Shown: positions 1-9,150, counted from the first letter of the stretch. The stretch: DNA of 55,159 bases from Chloroflexota bacterium (GCA_029782365.1 JAKOUW010000261.1:1-55159), one strand, 5' to 3'. Made by a program: numbers and translations. Notes: generated by a model from the sequence alone, not told the origin.

Positions 1-63
1 CGCTGCAAACAGGGTCAGGCCCAGGGCGATCGAACAAAGGAGCGATTTGTTTCCAAGTATCAT
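1..63 (-). CDS. Start of a probable exported protein (partial, runs off the window)
   Basis: Reading leftwards from an ATG at 61-63, the frame stays open to the window edge. Its 21 visible residues are two or three polar residues with one lysine, then a hydrophobic stretch ending in L-T-L-F-A-A, which looks like an N-terminal signal peptide. A stop codon lies three codons upstream, so the start is confined to this ATG or the CTG two codons before it. A good sigma-70-type promoter sits about 90 bases upstream on the same strand. Function cannot be told from this fragment. There is no strong Shine-Dalgarno. Confidence 0.4.
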   Translation of the reverse strand, partial: MILGNKSLLCSIALGLTLFAA

Positions 64-390
64 CCACAGTTACGAAAATCCACAAGCAAAAATCCGAAAA
101 ATTGTTTATCATTGGGGTTGTCCTCCATCGCTTTTTGGTGGCTGCAACTCCCAAATATAGCGATAGGGGACTTTTTGTCAACTAGCATAAGACCCTATTA
201 GTCTCTTGGGTGTTCGATTTCGCACGTGCGCGGACTGGCATGAATAAATCTCCTGCACATTAATATCTTAAAATTATTAAACACAGTATAGCACAAGCTA
301 TTGGGGTAAGCAACATAGCAAATTGATAAATTCATTCAGTGAACCCAACAAATATGATAATTTCAATCTTTAATCAATGCAAGCCAAGCC
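64..390. other. Intergenic stretch, AT-rich, one promoter visible
   Basis: These 327 bases separate the partial leftward gene from the stop of the PIG-V-like gene. Apart from the promoter at 154-181 I see no open frame with a ribosome site, no strong hairpin and no repeat. The left half is probably the 5' leader of the partial gene. Confidence 0.5.
154..181 (-). promoter_or_regulatory. Sigma-70-type promoter for the leftward partial gene
   Basis: On the minus strand TTGACA (176-181) is followed after 16 bases by TATATT (154-159). The -35 is a perfect consensus match and the -10 has one mismatch. Transcription would start near 147 and give a leader of about 85 nt before the ATG at 63. Confidence 0.6.
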
Positions 391-1560
391 TTATGGAACC
401 CAGGCTTCAAAACTATATAAACAAAGCAAGAATATCATCGCGATAAAACCGATACTGCTGTAGATTAATCGCTTCCAAGGTCGATCAATAACTTTAACCA
501 GTCCGATGAATACCGGGAACGCCAACCACATGTGACGCACAAAGCCCATCAGCGGATGAACCGGGCCGGTATAAAATGTCATGGAAATCAACAAAATAGC
601 TGCTACGTAACCACGATAAATTGGCTTTAAAAACTTCCAACTCAAAATAGAAACCAAAAGAAATGCACAGCCAAAAAGTAGATTTGTCCAGATATCAACA
701 TCTGGTGCTGTGATTAATTTTCGGAATGCAAAATCTAGTGTTTGCCATGGCCATAAAATCTTATACTCCACTACCTCTACCGCGCTGGGTGAGACAAGCA
801 GCTTGGTAATGATATCTTCTGGGTGGGTTAAGTTCCAATGGAAATCATTTAAGATTAAACCACGGTATCCAATCCAGGCTAAATATGCAAGTGGAATGAA
901 GGACAGGAAGAACCATTGCCAACGATTTTTCCATGCAAAACGTATGTTTTGATCTGATGCTTTCCATAATCCCCAGGCTAGGGGGAGTAACAACAAAATA
1001 CCTTGCTGGCGGGTGAGGACAGCCCCCGCGCCCGCCAGACCAGCCCATAACCAATATCTCTTATGGCAAAAAAGCAGACAGCTAGCTGAAAAAACCGCAA
1101 ATAAAGCCTCTGTGTAAGGCACAAAAAGAATGAAGGACATTGGCCAGAAAGCCATCAAAATCAGGCTTTGCTGAGTTTCTTCAATTGACAATTCAGTCAG
1201 GGCTAACTGCCTGAACTGATAAAAGAATAACATGCAAGCACCGCTGCTGACGAGCATCAAACTTAAAGCAGGGTTTAATCCTAAACTGGCAAAAAGACTT
1301 GCAAGCAGTGGAAAAGCCGGGTGAAATTGGGCGGTGCCATCGGCAGGCTGGTATCCCTGGGATACAATTCGGATATACCATTGAACATCCCATCGAATAA
1401 GTGGATCAAGGAAAACCCGAGAGAACCAATTATTGGTTAATAAAATTGGCCATGCCGGCAACGACTTTTCAAGCATGGTCATTGGTTTCAGTGAAGAAAA
1501 AATCAAAGCAAACAAACTAATCAATAAACGCAAAATCACCCAGAGTATCCCAACAGCCAT
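391..1560 (-). CDS. PIG-V-like polytopic mannosyltransferase
   Basis: This is a 389-residue multi-pass membrane protein. The N-terminal loop after the first membrane segment holds the R-W-D-x-x-W-Y-x-x-I-x-x-x-G-Y signature seen in PIG-V-type GT-C mannosyltransferases, which use a polyprenyl-phosphate sugar on the outer face of the membrane. A conserved-looking F-H-P-A-F-P-L-L segment follows. About nine to ten hydrophobic helices can be counted. I chose the ATG at 1560 because the longer frame (TTG at 1632) would add a basic, non-membrane tail and overlap the divergent gene. The start has only a weak ribosome site. It is divergent from the FWWH protein at 1620, with 59 bases between. Acceptor and sugar are unknown; a role in surface glycan assembly is inferred. 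Confidence 0.7.
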   Translation of the reverse strand: MAVGILWVILRLLISLFALIFSSLKPMTMLEKSLPAWPILLTNNWFSRVFLDPLIRWDVQWYIRIVSQGYQPADGTAQFHPAFPLLASLFASLGLNPALSLMLVSSGACMLFFYQFRQLALTELSIEETQQSLILMAFWPMSFILFVPYTEALFAVFSASCLLFCHKRYWLWAGLAGAGAVLTRQQGILLLLPLAWGLWKASDQNIRFAWKNRWQWFFLSFIPLAYLAWIGYRGLILNDFHWNLTHPEDIITKLLVSPSAVEVVEYKILWPWQTLDFAFRKLITAPDVDIWTNLLFGCAFLLVSILSWKFLKPIYRGYVAAILLISMTFYTGPVHPLMGFVRHMWLAFPVFIGLVKVIDRPWKRLIYSSIGFIAMIFLLCLYSFEAWVP

Positions 1561-1619
1561 AAACCTATTATAATCGTGACAGGAAGCAGATCGTTTTACC
1601 CTTTCCCATCGGAATTTTG
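1561..1619. promoter_or_regulatory. Divergent promoter region
   Basis: The 59 bases between two divergent starts contain TATTATAAT at 1566-1574, a perfect TATAAT (1569-1574) on the plus strand. No good -35 is visible at the usual distance. A GGAA ribosome site lies seven bases before the ATG at 1620. Confidence 0.35.
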
Positions 1620-3128
1620 ATGAGCGAACCAAAGCTAAAAGTTTTCCTTCAGTTGCCTAGCGAAGTCTTGTATCCCCTCATTGTTCTGGCTGGTTTCGCT
1701 TTTTTTGTTTCATTGGTTCCATTACCGCCTAATGATTTTTGGTGGCACCTTAAAATTGGCGAAATAATCTCAACAACCCATCAAATCCCGACAACAAATA
1801 TGTTTAGTTGGACTCTGCCCGCCGACCAGGCCTTTACCTACGGCGCCTGGTTAGGTGAATTATTACTCTATTTTGTTTACCAATTCGGCACATTGAACTG
1901 GGTGACCTTTATCCGCACTGCCCTGATCACTCTCAGTTTCTTCTGGATCGCGGCTGAGGCCAGACGGAAAAGTGGCTCCTGGCGCATCGCGGCTTTTGGT
2001 ATTGCCATCGCCGCCTTAATGACCGTTAACAACCTGGTTATTCGGCCCCAGATCTGGGCCTGGCTGCCTTTTGTTTGTTTCTTAGTTATCCTTGGACGTT
2101 TTGCCGACGGCGCCATTAAGCCATTCTGGTTGCTTGTTTTACCTTTGGTGATGATGTTCTGGGTAAATGTCCATGGCTCATTCATCCTTGGTGGAATTTT
2201 GGTGGGCATCTTCTTTTCCGGTGAAACCATCGAAACTGTTTTGAGGCGTCAAGTTGTAACCGCCAGAAAAAAAATTGCCTGGTTGTTCTTCACTGGCGTT
2301 TTGTGCGGCATCGCCATGTTGTTCAACCCACGTGGGTTTGGCAGTATTTCATACTTGATCGCCCTCCTCACTGACAAACCCAGCCAGAACTTGATCATGG
2401 AATGGCAATCTCCAACGCCAAATGGGATTGCCAACACGAGTTTTTTTGTAAGCATCCTGATTCTTTTTGGAGTAAGTGTTTATTCTTTAAAAAAATTCAG
2501 AGTTACAGAATTTCTTTTGATCATGAGTTTCACCTGGCTGGCATGGTCTGGGATGCGATATATTGTGTGGTATGGTTTGGTTTTGGTTCCAATTCTTTCC
2601 CGCCAAATTTCCGGATTGGCTCTCCCGAAACTCCCCCTCATTTCGCAAACCAATTTTCTCAATACTATCCTTGCTGCGGTCATATTTTTACCCGCCGCGC
2701 TGGCTCAACCCTGGACGGTTAACCATCTTCCTCTACCTCAAAAATATTGGGAAAAAGTCTGGCTTAACAACTCGGAAGGGCCATTAATTGCCGTGGAGAC
2801 CCCCTTAAAAGCAGTGGAATATTTAAAATCTCACCCTGGTGGAAAATATTTCAATGAAATGGGATATGGCAGTTATTTAATATGGGCGGCGCCTAATCAA
2901 AAGGTTTTCATCGATCCACGCGTGGAGCTTTATCCCCTTTCACAATGGGAAGATTATATTCAAATTCAAAATGGGGTCCATTACAATGAGCTGCTTGCCA
3001 AATATGGTGCTGATCGTATTCTTTTGGACAAGAAAATTCAACCTGATCTTGCGCGTGAATTAAGCCGGGATTCAACCTGGATAATAGAATATTCCGATAA
3101 CCAGGCTGAAATATGGTTCAAGAAATAA
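1620..3128 (+). CDS. Polytopic membrane protein of the 'FWWH' type (paralogue A)
   Basis: A 502-residue membrane protein with roughly ten to twelve hydrophobic helices. Near the N-terminus, after the first helix, is P-P-N-D-F-W-W-H-L-K-I-G-E, then an S-W-T segment, a layout like the first outer loop of GT-C transferases. The C-terminal soluble part has E-M-G-Y-G-S-Y-L-I-W-A followed by V-F-I-D-P-R-V-E-L-Y-P. Both motif blocks recur in the protein at 4384-5892, so the two are paralogues. ATG at 1620 is preferred over TTG at 1617. The stop overlaps the next gene by 16 bases, so the two are translationally coupled. The family is conserved by eye, but I cannot name a proven function; a lipid-linked-sugar transferase role is inferred. 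Confidence 0.7.
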   Translation: MSEPKLKVFLQLPSEVLYPLIVLAGFAFFVSLVPLPPNDFWWHLKIGEIISTTHQIPTTNMFSWTLPADQAFTYGAWLGELLLYFVYQFGTLNWVTFIRTALITLSFFWIAAEARRKSGSWRIAAFGIAIAALMTVNNLVIRPQIWAWLPFVCFLVILGRFADGAIKPFWLLVLPLVMMFWVNVHGSFILGGILVGIFFSGETIETVLRRQVVTARKKIAWLFFTGVLCGIAMLFNPRGFGSISYLIALLTDKPSQNLIMEWQSPTPNGIANTSFFVSILILFGVSVYSLKKFRVTEFLLIMSFTWLAWSGMRYIVWYGLVLVPILSRQISGLALPKLPLISQTNFLNTILAAVIFLPAALAQPWTVNHLPLPQKYWEKVWLNNSEGPLIAVETPLKAVEYLKSHPGGKYFNEMGYGSYLIWAAPNQKVFIDPRVELYPLSQWEDYIQIQNGVHYNELLAKYGADRILLDKKIQPDLARELSRDSTWIIEYSDNQAEIWFKK

Positions 3129-4378
3129 CTACCGGTATCCTTTCACTAACGAATTTATTAACACCCCAACGTTTGCGTTATCCCTATCTCATTGGAGCGG
3201 CTCTGTGGTTTGGTTGGTGCTTAAGCCTGGCTGCTGGTTTTTTTTCAGGAGGACACACAGACCGTTTTGGACAATTAATCGGCACTGATTTTGCGGCTTT
3301 CTACTCTGCCGGCAAAATTGTACTTGAAGGGAAGGCTGATCAGCTTTACAATCCCGCAGTTTCCATTCAAATTCAAAGCGAGCTGTATGGAAAACCACCA
3401 GACCAATTTAACCCCTACTTGAATCCGCCCTTTTTTGCACTGCTCTTCGTTCCATTCGCCTTGTTGCTCTATCCTGCCAGCCCGATCCTTTGGATGGCGT
3501 TGAATTTGTGTTTTTTTGTAGCTGCGCTCTGGATCTTAGGCATTCGAATTCCCAGGCATTATTTGCTAGCGTTGACCTGGTTGCCAGCCTGGTCTGCGAT
3601 TAGTTTCGGCCAAAATGCATTTCTCAGTCTTTTGATTTTAAGCTGCGGGTACAAGTTGTGGAAAACTGACCGGAAATTACTCTCTGGCCTGGTTTACGGG
3701 CTGCTTCTTTATAAACCGCAGTTGTTGATAGGAGTTGTCATCCTTTGGCTCATTGATTATCGAAAAAGCTGGCCCTCTCTTTTGGGCTTGACTTTCAGTG
3801 CAATCGCAGTTGTGGGATTAAGCCTGGCTGTCTCTCCACAGGCTACCTGGAATTATCTCTCTTACACACAATTGATAAATTCAGCATTGCTAACTGCCAA
3901 CGAATTTCCAATTTGGAATGCTCATGGGATCCAAACCTTTTGGATTGGTTTACTGCCCGGGCTGACCAAATTATCCCAATTCTTATATCTCTTCTGCATT
4001 GCCGGAAACATACTAATTTTTTATAAGTTTTCGCGCCAATCAAACCCACCCACAATAAAATTTGCGCTGGCTATAGGATTGACAGTCTGTACTACACCTT
4101 ACCTGATGGTTTATGATTGGTCAATCTTAATCCTGCCCGCCGTTATTATGTGGCAGGAAAAACCGGATCAACAACCAATCTGGAAAATTCTTTATTCTTT
4201 CTTATGGATCACTATGCTGGTAAGCAGCGCTTTGACTGCTTTAGAATTTCATTACCTGCGAATTGCGCTGCAATTGAGCGTACCTGTCTTTGAGATGATT
4301 TTCATTTACGTTCTCAAATTCTTAGGAACCAAACCTGCGGCCTTCCCCCACCTCGATTTCTCCGAAATGAATTCCTAA
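3113..4378 (+). CDS. GT87-like polyprenyl-phosphate mannosyltransferase (paralogue A)
   Basis: A 421-residue protein with about ten membrane helices. The loop after the first helix contains G-T-D-F-A-A-F-Y-S-A-G and then A-D-Q-L-Y-N-P, the typical start of DUF2029/GT87 proteins (the family of mycobacterial alpha-mannosyltransferases for lipomannan and arabinomannan). It is followed by N-P-Y-L-N-P-P-F. A second copy of this type lies at 5876-7123. The start overlaps the upstream FWWH gene by 16 bases. The gene ends five bases before the stop of the convergent gene at 4384, with no visible terminator. Confidence 0.7.
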   Translation: MVQEITTGILSLTNLLTPQRLRYPYLIGAALWFGWCLSLAAGFFSGGHTDRFGQLIGTDFAAFYSAGKIVLEGKADQLYNPAVSIQIQSELYGKPPDQFNPYLNPPFFALLFVPFALLLYPASPILWMALNLCFFVAALWILGIRIPRHYLLALTWLPAWSAISFGQNAFLSLLILSCGYKLWKTDRKLLSGLVYGLLLYKPQLLIGVVILWLIDYRKSWPSLLGLTFSAIAVVGLSLAVSPQATWNYLSYTQLINSALLTANEFPIWNAHGIQTFWIGLLPGLTKLSQFLYLFCIAGNILIFYKFSRQSNPPTIKFALAIGLTVCTTPYLMVYDWSILILPAVIMWQEKPDQQPIWKILYSFLWITMLVSSALTALEFHYLRIALQLSVPVFEMIFIYVLKFLGTKPAAFPHLDFSEMNS

Positions 4379-4383
4379 GAAAG

Positions 4384-5892
4384 CTATTTTTTAACCAAGA
4401 GGATCACATACGGGTCAGCATATACAGCCTGCCAATGGCCACTCTTTTTGGCGGCGGTGATTAAGAGCGCCTGGTTCTTTGGCTCTAGCATCAGAGTACC
4501 CACTTTATATTGAGCTAATTTTTGTTCCCATCCATCATTCGCATTGCTGATATCCAGGTAATCCTCCCAAATCGCGTCGGGATACAGCTCCACACGCGAA
4601 TCGACAAATACTTTATACGTCGGTTCAGCCTTCCACAATAAGTAACTGCCAAAACCCATCCCGTGAAATATTTGCGGAGGCAGGTTGTGCTCAATGATAT
4701 ACTGCGTTGCGGCAATCGGTGTTTCCGGAGTGACCAAAGTTCGCTTTTCAGGGATCAGAGGCAAGAACTGCTTAAACCAGGGCAAGGATAATACCGCTAG
4801 CAACCCAAGAACGCTGGTAATTATTATATTCAAACGCAGATTATTCTTGGTAGGCACTGCCCTGCTCGGCTGGTTTAAATATGCGCAGAGCAAGGCATCC
4901 ATGTGTTCAGCGGCATAAGGACCTAAGATAAGGCCAAACCAGACAGCTCCCCTCAAGTATTTTAAACCTAATAATCCAAATATCAGAAAATACATGATTG
5001 CCGAAAATGATGGCCTCTTTGGAGAAATTGCAAATAATACTGCCAGAATCAGCAGTCCGATCAGAAAAATTGAGCCATCCAGTGTGGTGAAAGTGGGCGG
5101 CATCCACTCCACAATATAATTTTGTACAACCGAATTATTGGCCATGGTAAACAAATACTTAACAAAACCCAGACCAACCGGGTTTGCCAGCGTGCTTGCT
5201 GCAGCCACGACTAAACTTGCCCCAGGAACAATAATCGGAGAAAATGACCATGTCCCATGAGCCATTTTCATTCGAATGATGACGATCGATTGTTCAAAGA
5301 ACCAGACACCTAATAATACAAATCCTATCGGAAAAGAACCATGGCAATTCACCCACAATACCATAACCAATGTAAGCAAGACCAGCCATTTCCATGAAGA
5401 TTTCTGGCGCAGGCGGTCGATGATGACCATGACTACCGCAACCAATAAGTAGGCGACTGCTTGAGGCCTGACATTCCAATTCCCAAAACCTAAGGCCGCA
5501 GCAAACAACAAGCCAAAAGCCGCAGCGCGCCAGTTATGCGTCCAACGGTAACCTAAAGACAGAACCAACAGGTATGCCGGTAAGACAATGGCTGTCTGGA
5601 ATAATATTGTCAGAGTCAAGCCGCCTGTATTGTAAACAAGATAAAGAATGACCTCCATCAACCAAAATTGGCTGTAAGATGAATATGGCAGACCAAGGGC
5701 CGAATAGGAATAGGTATCTACAGTTGGAATTTTTCCTGTTGCTAAGATCTCACGCCCGACTGCCATATGCCACCAGTAATCATTCGGCATAATTGGGTGC
5801 GTATTAAGAAACGCAAAAATCCCCACCACGATGACCAACACCCAAACGTGCTCGATCGAAAGCCGGCGTATGGCATCACTGATGCGCTTCAT
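4384..5892 (-). CDS. Polytopic membrane protein of the 'FWWH' type (paralogue B)
   Basis: A 502-residue paralogue of the protein at 1620-3128. It shows M-P-N-D-Y-W-W-H-M-A-V-G-R-E near the N-terminus, a Y-S-Y-S segment, and near the C-terminus G-M-G-F-G-S-Y-L-L-W-K and V-F-V-D-S-R-V-E-L-Y-P. Helix count and overall length match paralogue A. The ATG at 5892 overlaps the end of the upstream GT87-like gene by 17 bases, so these are co-translated. It is third in a likely rpoD - GT87-like - FWWH transcription unit. Function is inferred as surface glycan or lipid-linked sugar work. Confidence 0.7.
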   Translation of the reverse strand: MKRISDAIRRLSIEHVWVLVIVVGIFAFLNTHPIMPNDYWWHMAVGREILATGKIPTVDTYSYSALGLPYSSYSQFWLMEVILYLVYNTGGLTLTILFQTAIVLPAYLLVLSLGYRWTHNWRAAAFGLLFAAALGFGNWNVRPQAVAYLLVAVVMVIIDRLRQKSSWKWLVLLTLVMVLWVNCHGSFPIGFVLLGVWFFEQSIVIIRMKMAHGTWSFSPIIVPGASLVVAAASTLANPVGLGFVKYLFTMANNSVVQNYIVEWMPPTFTTLDGSIFLIGLLILAVLFAISPKRPSFSAIMYFLIFGLLGLKYLRGAVWFGLILGPYAAEHMDALLCAYLNQPSRAVPTKNNLRLNIIITSVLGLLAVLSLPWFKQFLPLIPEKRTLVTPETPIAATQYIIEHNLPPQIFHGMGFGSYLLWKAEPTYKVFVDSRVELYPDAIWEDYLDISNANDGWEQKLAQYKVGTLMLEPKNQALLITAAKKSGHWQAVYADPYVILLVKK

Positions 5893-7123
5893 AAGCCTTC
5901 AGATCATCAACAATTAAACGCTGCGGGCGGACACACCACCAACGAACCCAATACAAACCAAGTAGTAAGACAAAAGGTTGTGGGAATAAAAGGCTGTATT
6001 GAATCTCCTGTGGAGAGAAACCAGAATAAAACCGAGAATAGAGTATCCAAAAACCAACCAAAATCACAATCAAAGCGCCGGGAGTGAACCAGCGGGCGTC
6101 TCTTTCAAGGCGTTGATCAATTGTACCCAGGATGACAACAACAGGGAAAAGCATCAAGACGAAATAATCAATATTGGTTGGAATTCCGACCCATTGGCCT
6201 AATACAATGGTCAAACAGGCAGTCCACAAAAACCAGCGATAATCTTTCCCTCGCGCCCAAAACCATTCTACGATTAAAATCGCTGCCGCAAAGGCATTTA
6301 AACCCCATCCAAGCTGTCGCCCAATACCCTTCCACCAACTCATAAAAGCTGCCGAGGGAGTAACAAACTGAATTTGATCACTATATTTCACTAAAACGCG
6401 AATATATTGAACTGGCCAATCGATAATGAAAAACATACCGAGCACACTCAATACAGCTACGCCTGAAATGAACCACAAGATTACTTTTCCACGCCTCCGG
6501 GAAATTGTCCAGAACAAAACAAAAACAATGAAGAGCAACATCATTTCAGGCTGGATGGAAGCCATTGCCAATGCCAGGCCTGCCAATTCATCTCGTTCCG
6601 TTCGCAGCGCAGCCACGGCTGACACACCGAATAAGGCGGCTACGATCCCCAGGCTACCCATTTGAAGCGCCAAGATTGAATGTAAGCCAAAAAAGGAAAA
6701 CAACAGCAGGGGCAGCCAGCTTAACAATTTAGGTTTCCATTGCATTGTACTCAACGAAGCCACTAACAAAAGAGCGATTGCCAATTCTAAAACCAATAAC
6801 CAAAACGCCTGTGCCAGGATCGGATCTGGGACCAAAGCAAAAGGTAGAATGATGAACAGGCTGTAAAAAGGGTTAGCAAAAAAAGGACCGCTGCCTGTAT
6901 GAATCCCTGGTAACAACCGAGCACCAGCCTCCCAGGCCTGGGTTGTGTATGGCTGAAATCCTTGAGTAGCGTAAACGCGCTCGGACGCCCACTTCGTGAG
7001 GAAATCATGCGCGATTAAATTGCCCTGGCTATACCGGTAATTTGCCCATCCCAACCCTACCAGTACCAGGATCGCCAGCGCAACCTGTACTGCGAAGAAT
7101 AGTGACGACCGACGACTGCCCAA
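5876..7123 (-). CDS. GT87-like membrane glycosyltransferase (paralogue B)
   Basis: A 415-residue polytopic protein with a first helix at about residues 10-27, then a loop with A-H-D-F-L-T-K-W-A-S-E-R-V-Y, where the acidic residue and the Y-T-T segment fit the DUF2029/GT87 first loop. It continues with F-A-N-P-F-Y-S-L, parallel to N-P-P-F in paralogue A. The likely start is TTG at 7123, two bases after the rpoD stop, with GGATAG just upstream, so it probably reads through from rpoD. Similarity to paralogue A is clear in architecture but weak in sequence. Confidence 0.6.
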   Translation of the reverse strand: MGSRRSSLFFAVQVALAILVLVGLGWANYRYSQGNLIAHDFLTKWASERVYATQGFQPYTTQAWEAGARLLPGIHTGSGPFFANPFYSLFIILPFALVPDPILAQAFWLLVLELAIALLLVASLSTMQWKPKLLSWLPLLLFSFFGLHSILALQMGSLGIVAALFGVSAVAALRTERDELAGLALAMASIQPEMMLLFIVFVLFWTISRRRGKVILWFISGVAVLSVLGMFFIIDWPVQYIRVLVKYSDQIQFVTPSAAFMSWWKGIGRQLGWGLNAFAAAILIVEWFWARGKDYRWFLWTACLTIVLGQWVGIPTNIDYFVLMLFPVVVILGTIDQRLERDARWFTPGALIVILVGFWILYSRFYSGFSPQEIQYSLLFPQPFVLLLGLYWVRWWCVRPQRLIVDDLKAYEAHQ

Positions 7124-7125
7124 AT

Positions 7126-8349
7126 CTATCCAAGATATTCCCGCAAGCGGCGGCGGATTGCTGGATGGCGCAACCTGGATAGTGCCTGGGCCTCGATTTG
7201 CCGAACACGCTCGCGAGTAACGCCCATTTTACGGCCGACTTCTTCCAGAGTATAGGCCTGGCCATCCAATAAACCGTATCGCAGCTGTAAAATTCGCACT
7301 TCTCGAGGTGGTAAAGAATTAAGAACGGTTTCAAGGTGTTCGCGCAGCAGGTTATACGTCGCGGTGTCGTCAGGAGCAGGCACTTCTTCATCCTGGATAA
7401 AATCGCCTAACACCGAATCTTCTTCATCATCAGTTGGCGTTTCCAGTGATAAAGGCCTACGGGCAACCTGAATCATATTCTCTACTTTTTGAGGCGTCAC
7501 TTCCAGAGCATTCGCCAATTCATCCACGCTTGGTTCACGACCCAGCCGTTGAGTCAACTGGTGTTGAACGCGCAGAAGTTTGTTGATCTGGTCGCCCATG
7601 TGAACCGGAACACGAATCGTGCGGCCTTGATCGGCAATAGCCCTCGTGACGGCCTGTCGGATCCACCAGGTGGCGTAAGTGCTGAATTTATGCCCGCGGC
7701 GGTAATCAAATTTTTTCGCGGCGCGGATTAAACCAATGTTCCCTTCCTGAATAAGATCCAGAAAAGGCACACCACGCCCCATATATTTTTTCGCTACGCT
7801 GATGACCAGGCGCGAATTTGCAGTAATCAAATGTTCACGCGCCTGCCAACCGTCTTCAATCAGCATCTGCAGTTCGGCTCGCCGCCGGGGAGTTACATTG
7901 CCGCGTGCTAATTCCTCGCGTGCCAGGCGGCCTTGTTCTATTCGCTGGGCCAATTCAACTTCTTCAATAGCGGTTAAGAGCGGAACTCTGCCGACTTCTT
8001 TCAAGTAAAGGCCGATTGTGTCATCTGTATCAATATTGGCGAGATAATTATCATCCAGACCAGCCTGATGAGCAATCTCCTCATCGGGTTCCTCTTCTTC
8101 AGCCGCAGCCAGTTCTTCTTCGCTCGGGACAGGAAGGCTAGATTCATCAACAAATGAGATTCCCGCGCTGAGTAATGCGGCAAATGTCTCTTCAAGTTGA
8201 TCGACATCTTGCTCAGCTTCGGGGAAGAAAGCTAAAATGTCATCAATTGTGACATATGATTTTTGCCTGCCAATCTCAATCAGACGAGCAATCGCTGGAT
8301 GTTCTTCTTCCTGGTCTCCGATATCGCGAATTAATTCATCATCAATCAT
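7126..8349 (-). CDS. rpoD: RNA polymerase primary-type sigma factor (RpoD/SigA)
   Basis: A 407-residue sigma-70 protein that directs RNA polymerase to promoters. Visible regions in order: a short 1.1-like domain with acidic linker (about 1-100), region 1.2 (D-D-T-I-G-L-Y-L-K-E-V-G), region 2 with F-L-D-L-I-Q-E-G-N-I-G-L and the -10-reading helix around Y-A-T-W-W-I-R-Q-A-V-T-R, region 3, and region 4.2 with the helix-turn-helix T-L-E-E-V-G-R-K-M-G-V-T-R-E-R-V-R-Q. This is the group 1/2 layout. I chose ATG at 8349 because GGAG sits five bases upstream; a GTG at 8355 would overlap that ribosome site. The next gene starts two bases after the stop. Whether it is the only housekeeping sigma cannot be judged from one window. 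Confidence 0.9.
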   Translation of the reverse strand: MIDDELIRDIGDQEEEHPAIARLIEIGRQKSYVTIDDILAFFPEAEQDVDQLEETFAALLSAGISFVDESSLPVPSEEELAAAEEEEPDEEIAHQAGLDDNYLANIDTDDTIGLYLKEVGRVPLLTAIEEVELAQRIEQGRLAREELARGNVTPRRRAELQMLIEDGWQAREHLITANSRLVISVAKKYMGRGVPFLDLIQEGNIGLIRAAKKFDYRRGHKFSTYATWWIRQAVTRAIADQGRTIRVPVHMGDQINKLLRVQHQLTQRLGREPSVDELANALEVTPQKVENMIQVARRPLSLETPTDDEEDSVLGDFIQDEEVPAPDDTATYNLLREHLETVLNSLPPREVRILQLRYGLLDGQAYTLEEVGRKMGVTRERVRQIEAQALSRLRHPAIRRRLREYLG

Positions 8350-8410
8350 GTTCACTCCAACCCTGTCTCACGACAGAGATCACTATCGAATGTGATTATT
8401 CTTAAGGAAG

Positions 8411-8443
8411 TCAGGTCTCGTTTCAAAACAGTTTCTGACCTGA
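8411..8443. repeat. Inverted repeat in the rpoD leader/promoter region
   Basis: TCAGGTC (8411-8417) is repeated inverted as GACCTGA (8437-8443) with a 19-base gap. It lies between the rpoD start and a candidate promoter, so it could be an operator or a leader hairpin. There is no T-tract that would make it a terminator. Confidence 0.3.
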
Positions 8444-8477
8444 TCTCGGGTTTCAAATATTCCTAAATCACCTATAC

Positions 8478-8506
8478 AGAATACAACTTTTTTTGGAGAA
8501 AATCAA
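8478..8506 (-). promoter_or_regulatory. Candidate rpoD promoter
   Basis: On the minus strand TTGATT (8501-8506) and TATTCT (8478-8483) are spaced by 17 bases. The -10 is weak (two mismatches). It lies about 130 bases upstream of the rpoD ATG and just downstream of the ABC operon, giving rpoD its own promoter. Confidence 0.35.
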
Positions 8507-8535
8507 TACCCTGCAAAGATTTCCTCCAAGGTTTC

Positions 8536-9147
8536 TTAAGGAGTCGGTGTTACCGTTCCTGTGGGCTGCGGATTCGTGGCAACAGTTCCGGGTGTTTCTG
8601 TTAACGTTGGCGTCGGAGTCGGCAAGCGAGGTGGGTTTTCAAACCAGCCCAGGAGCGGGCTGATAGAAAAACTATTAATCACCACCGGAATCCCATTCCC
8701 CAAGCGGACATAATAACCTCCTTGAATGGGTGTTTGTTTCCCGATATACAATAATTGGCGCAAACCGGTGTCCATTGTGACTGTAATCGCATAAGTTGGG
8801 TTTTTCAATCCCATGTCCTCATCGGAAGGCGGTGTTGTAAACTTATCCCGAATGGTCATGGTAGCAAACGATGAAAGAGCCGAGTCAACGGTTGAGCTTT
8901 CCGCTGCTTCAGCGGTAGGTAGCTTCAATTGCCAGTTCGTGCCTTCTTTCGCCAATTCCACCAGTTTTCCATCTGCCGATTGCATGCGGATGCCGGCAAT
9001 TTGAGTGGAATTGATGCTCAGCAGCGGTTCCTCCTGTGTCGGTGTGGGTGATACCTGGCCCTTGGGAAGTGGGTTTTTCTGCAGGTAAAGCGCCACTGCT
9101 AAAAGAAGCACAAAGACAACAACAACAATCAGTGTGGACCGACGCAT
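8536..9147 (-). CDS. DUF4340-type membrane-anchored accessory protein of the ABC operon
   Basis: A 203-residue protein with an N-terminal membrane anchor (about 5-22), a short P-T-P-T linker, then a DUF4340-like domain of beta character (about 40-165) that includes G-L-K-N-P-T-Y-A-I-T-V and L-L-Y-I-G-K-Q-T. It ends in a Pro/Thr-rich tail of about 30 residues. Proteins of this type accompany GldG-like ABC subunits in many bacteria, where they are probably the outer-face partner. It is last in the four-gene operon, three bases after the GldG-like gene. The Pro/Thr tail suggests an extracytoplasmic, possibly wall-spanning end. Substrate unknown. Confidence 0.7.
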   Translation of the reverse strand: MRRSTLIVVVVFVLLLAVALYLQKNPLPKGQVSPTPTQEEPLLSINSTQIAGIRMQSADGKLVELAKEGTNWQLKLPTAEAAESSTVDSALSSFATMTIRDKFTTPPSDEDMGLKNPTYAITVTMDTGLRQLLYIGKQTPIQGGYYVRLGNGIPVVINSFSISPLLGWFENPPRLPTPTPTLTETPGTVATNPQPTGTVTPTP

Positions 9148-9150
9148 TTC

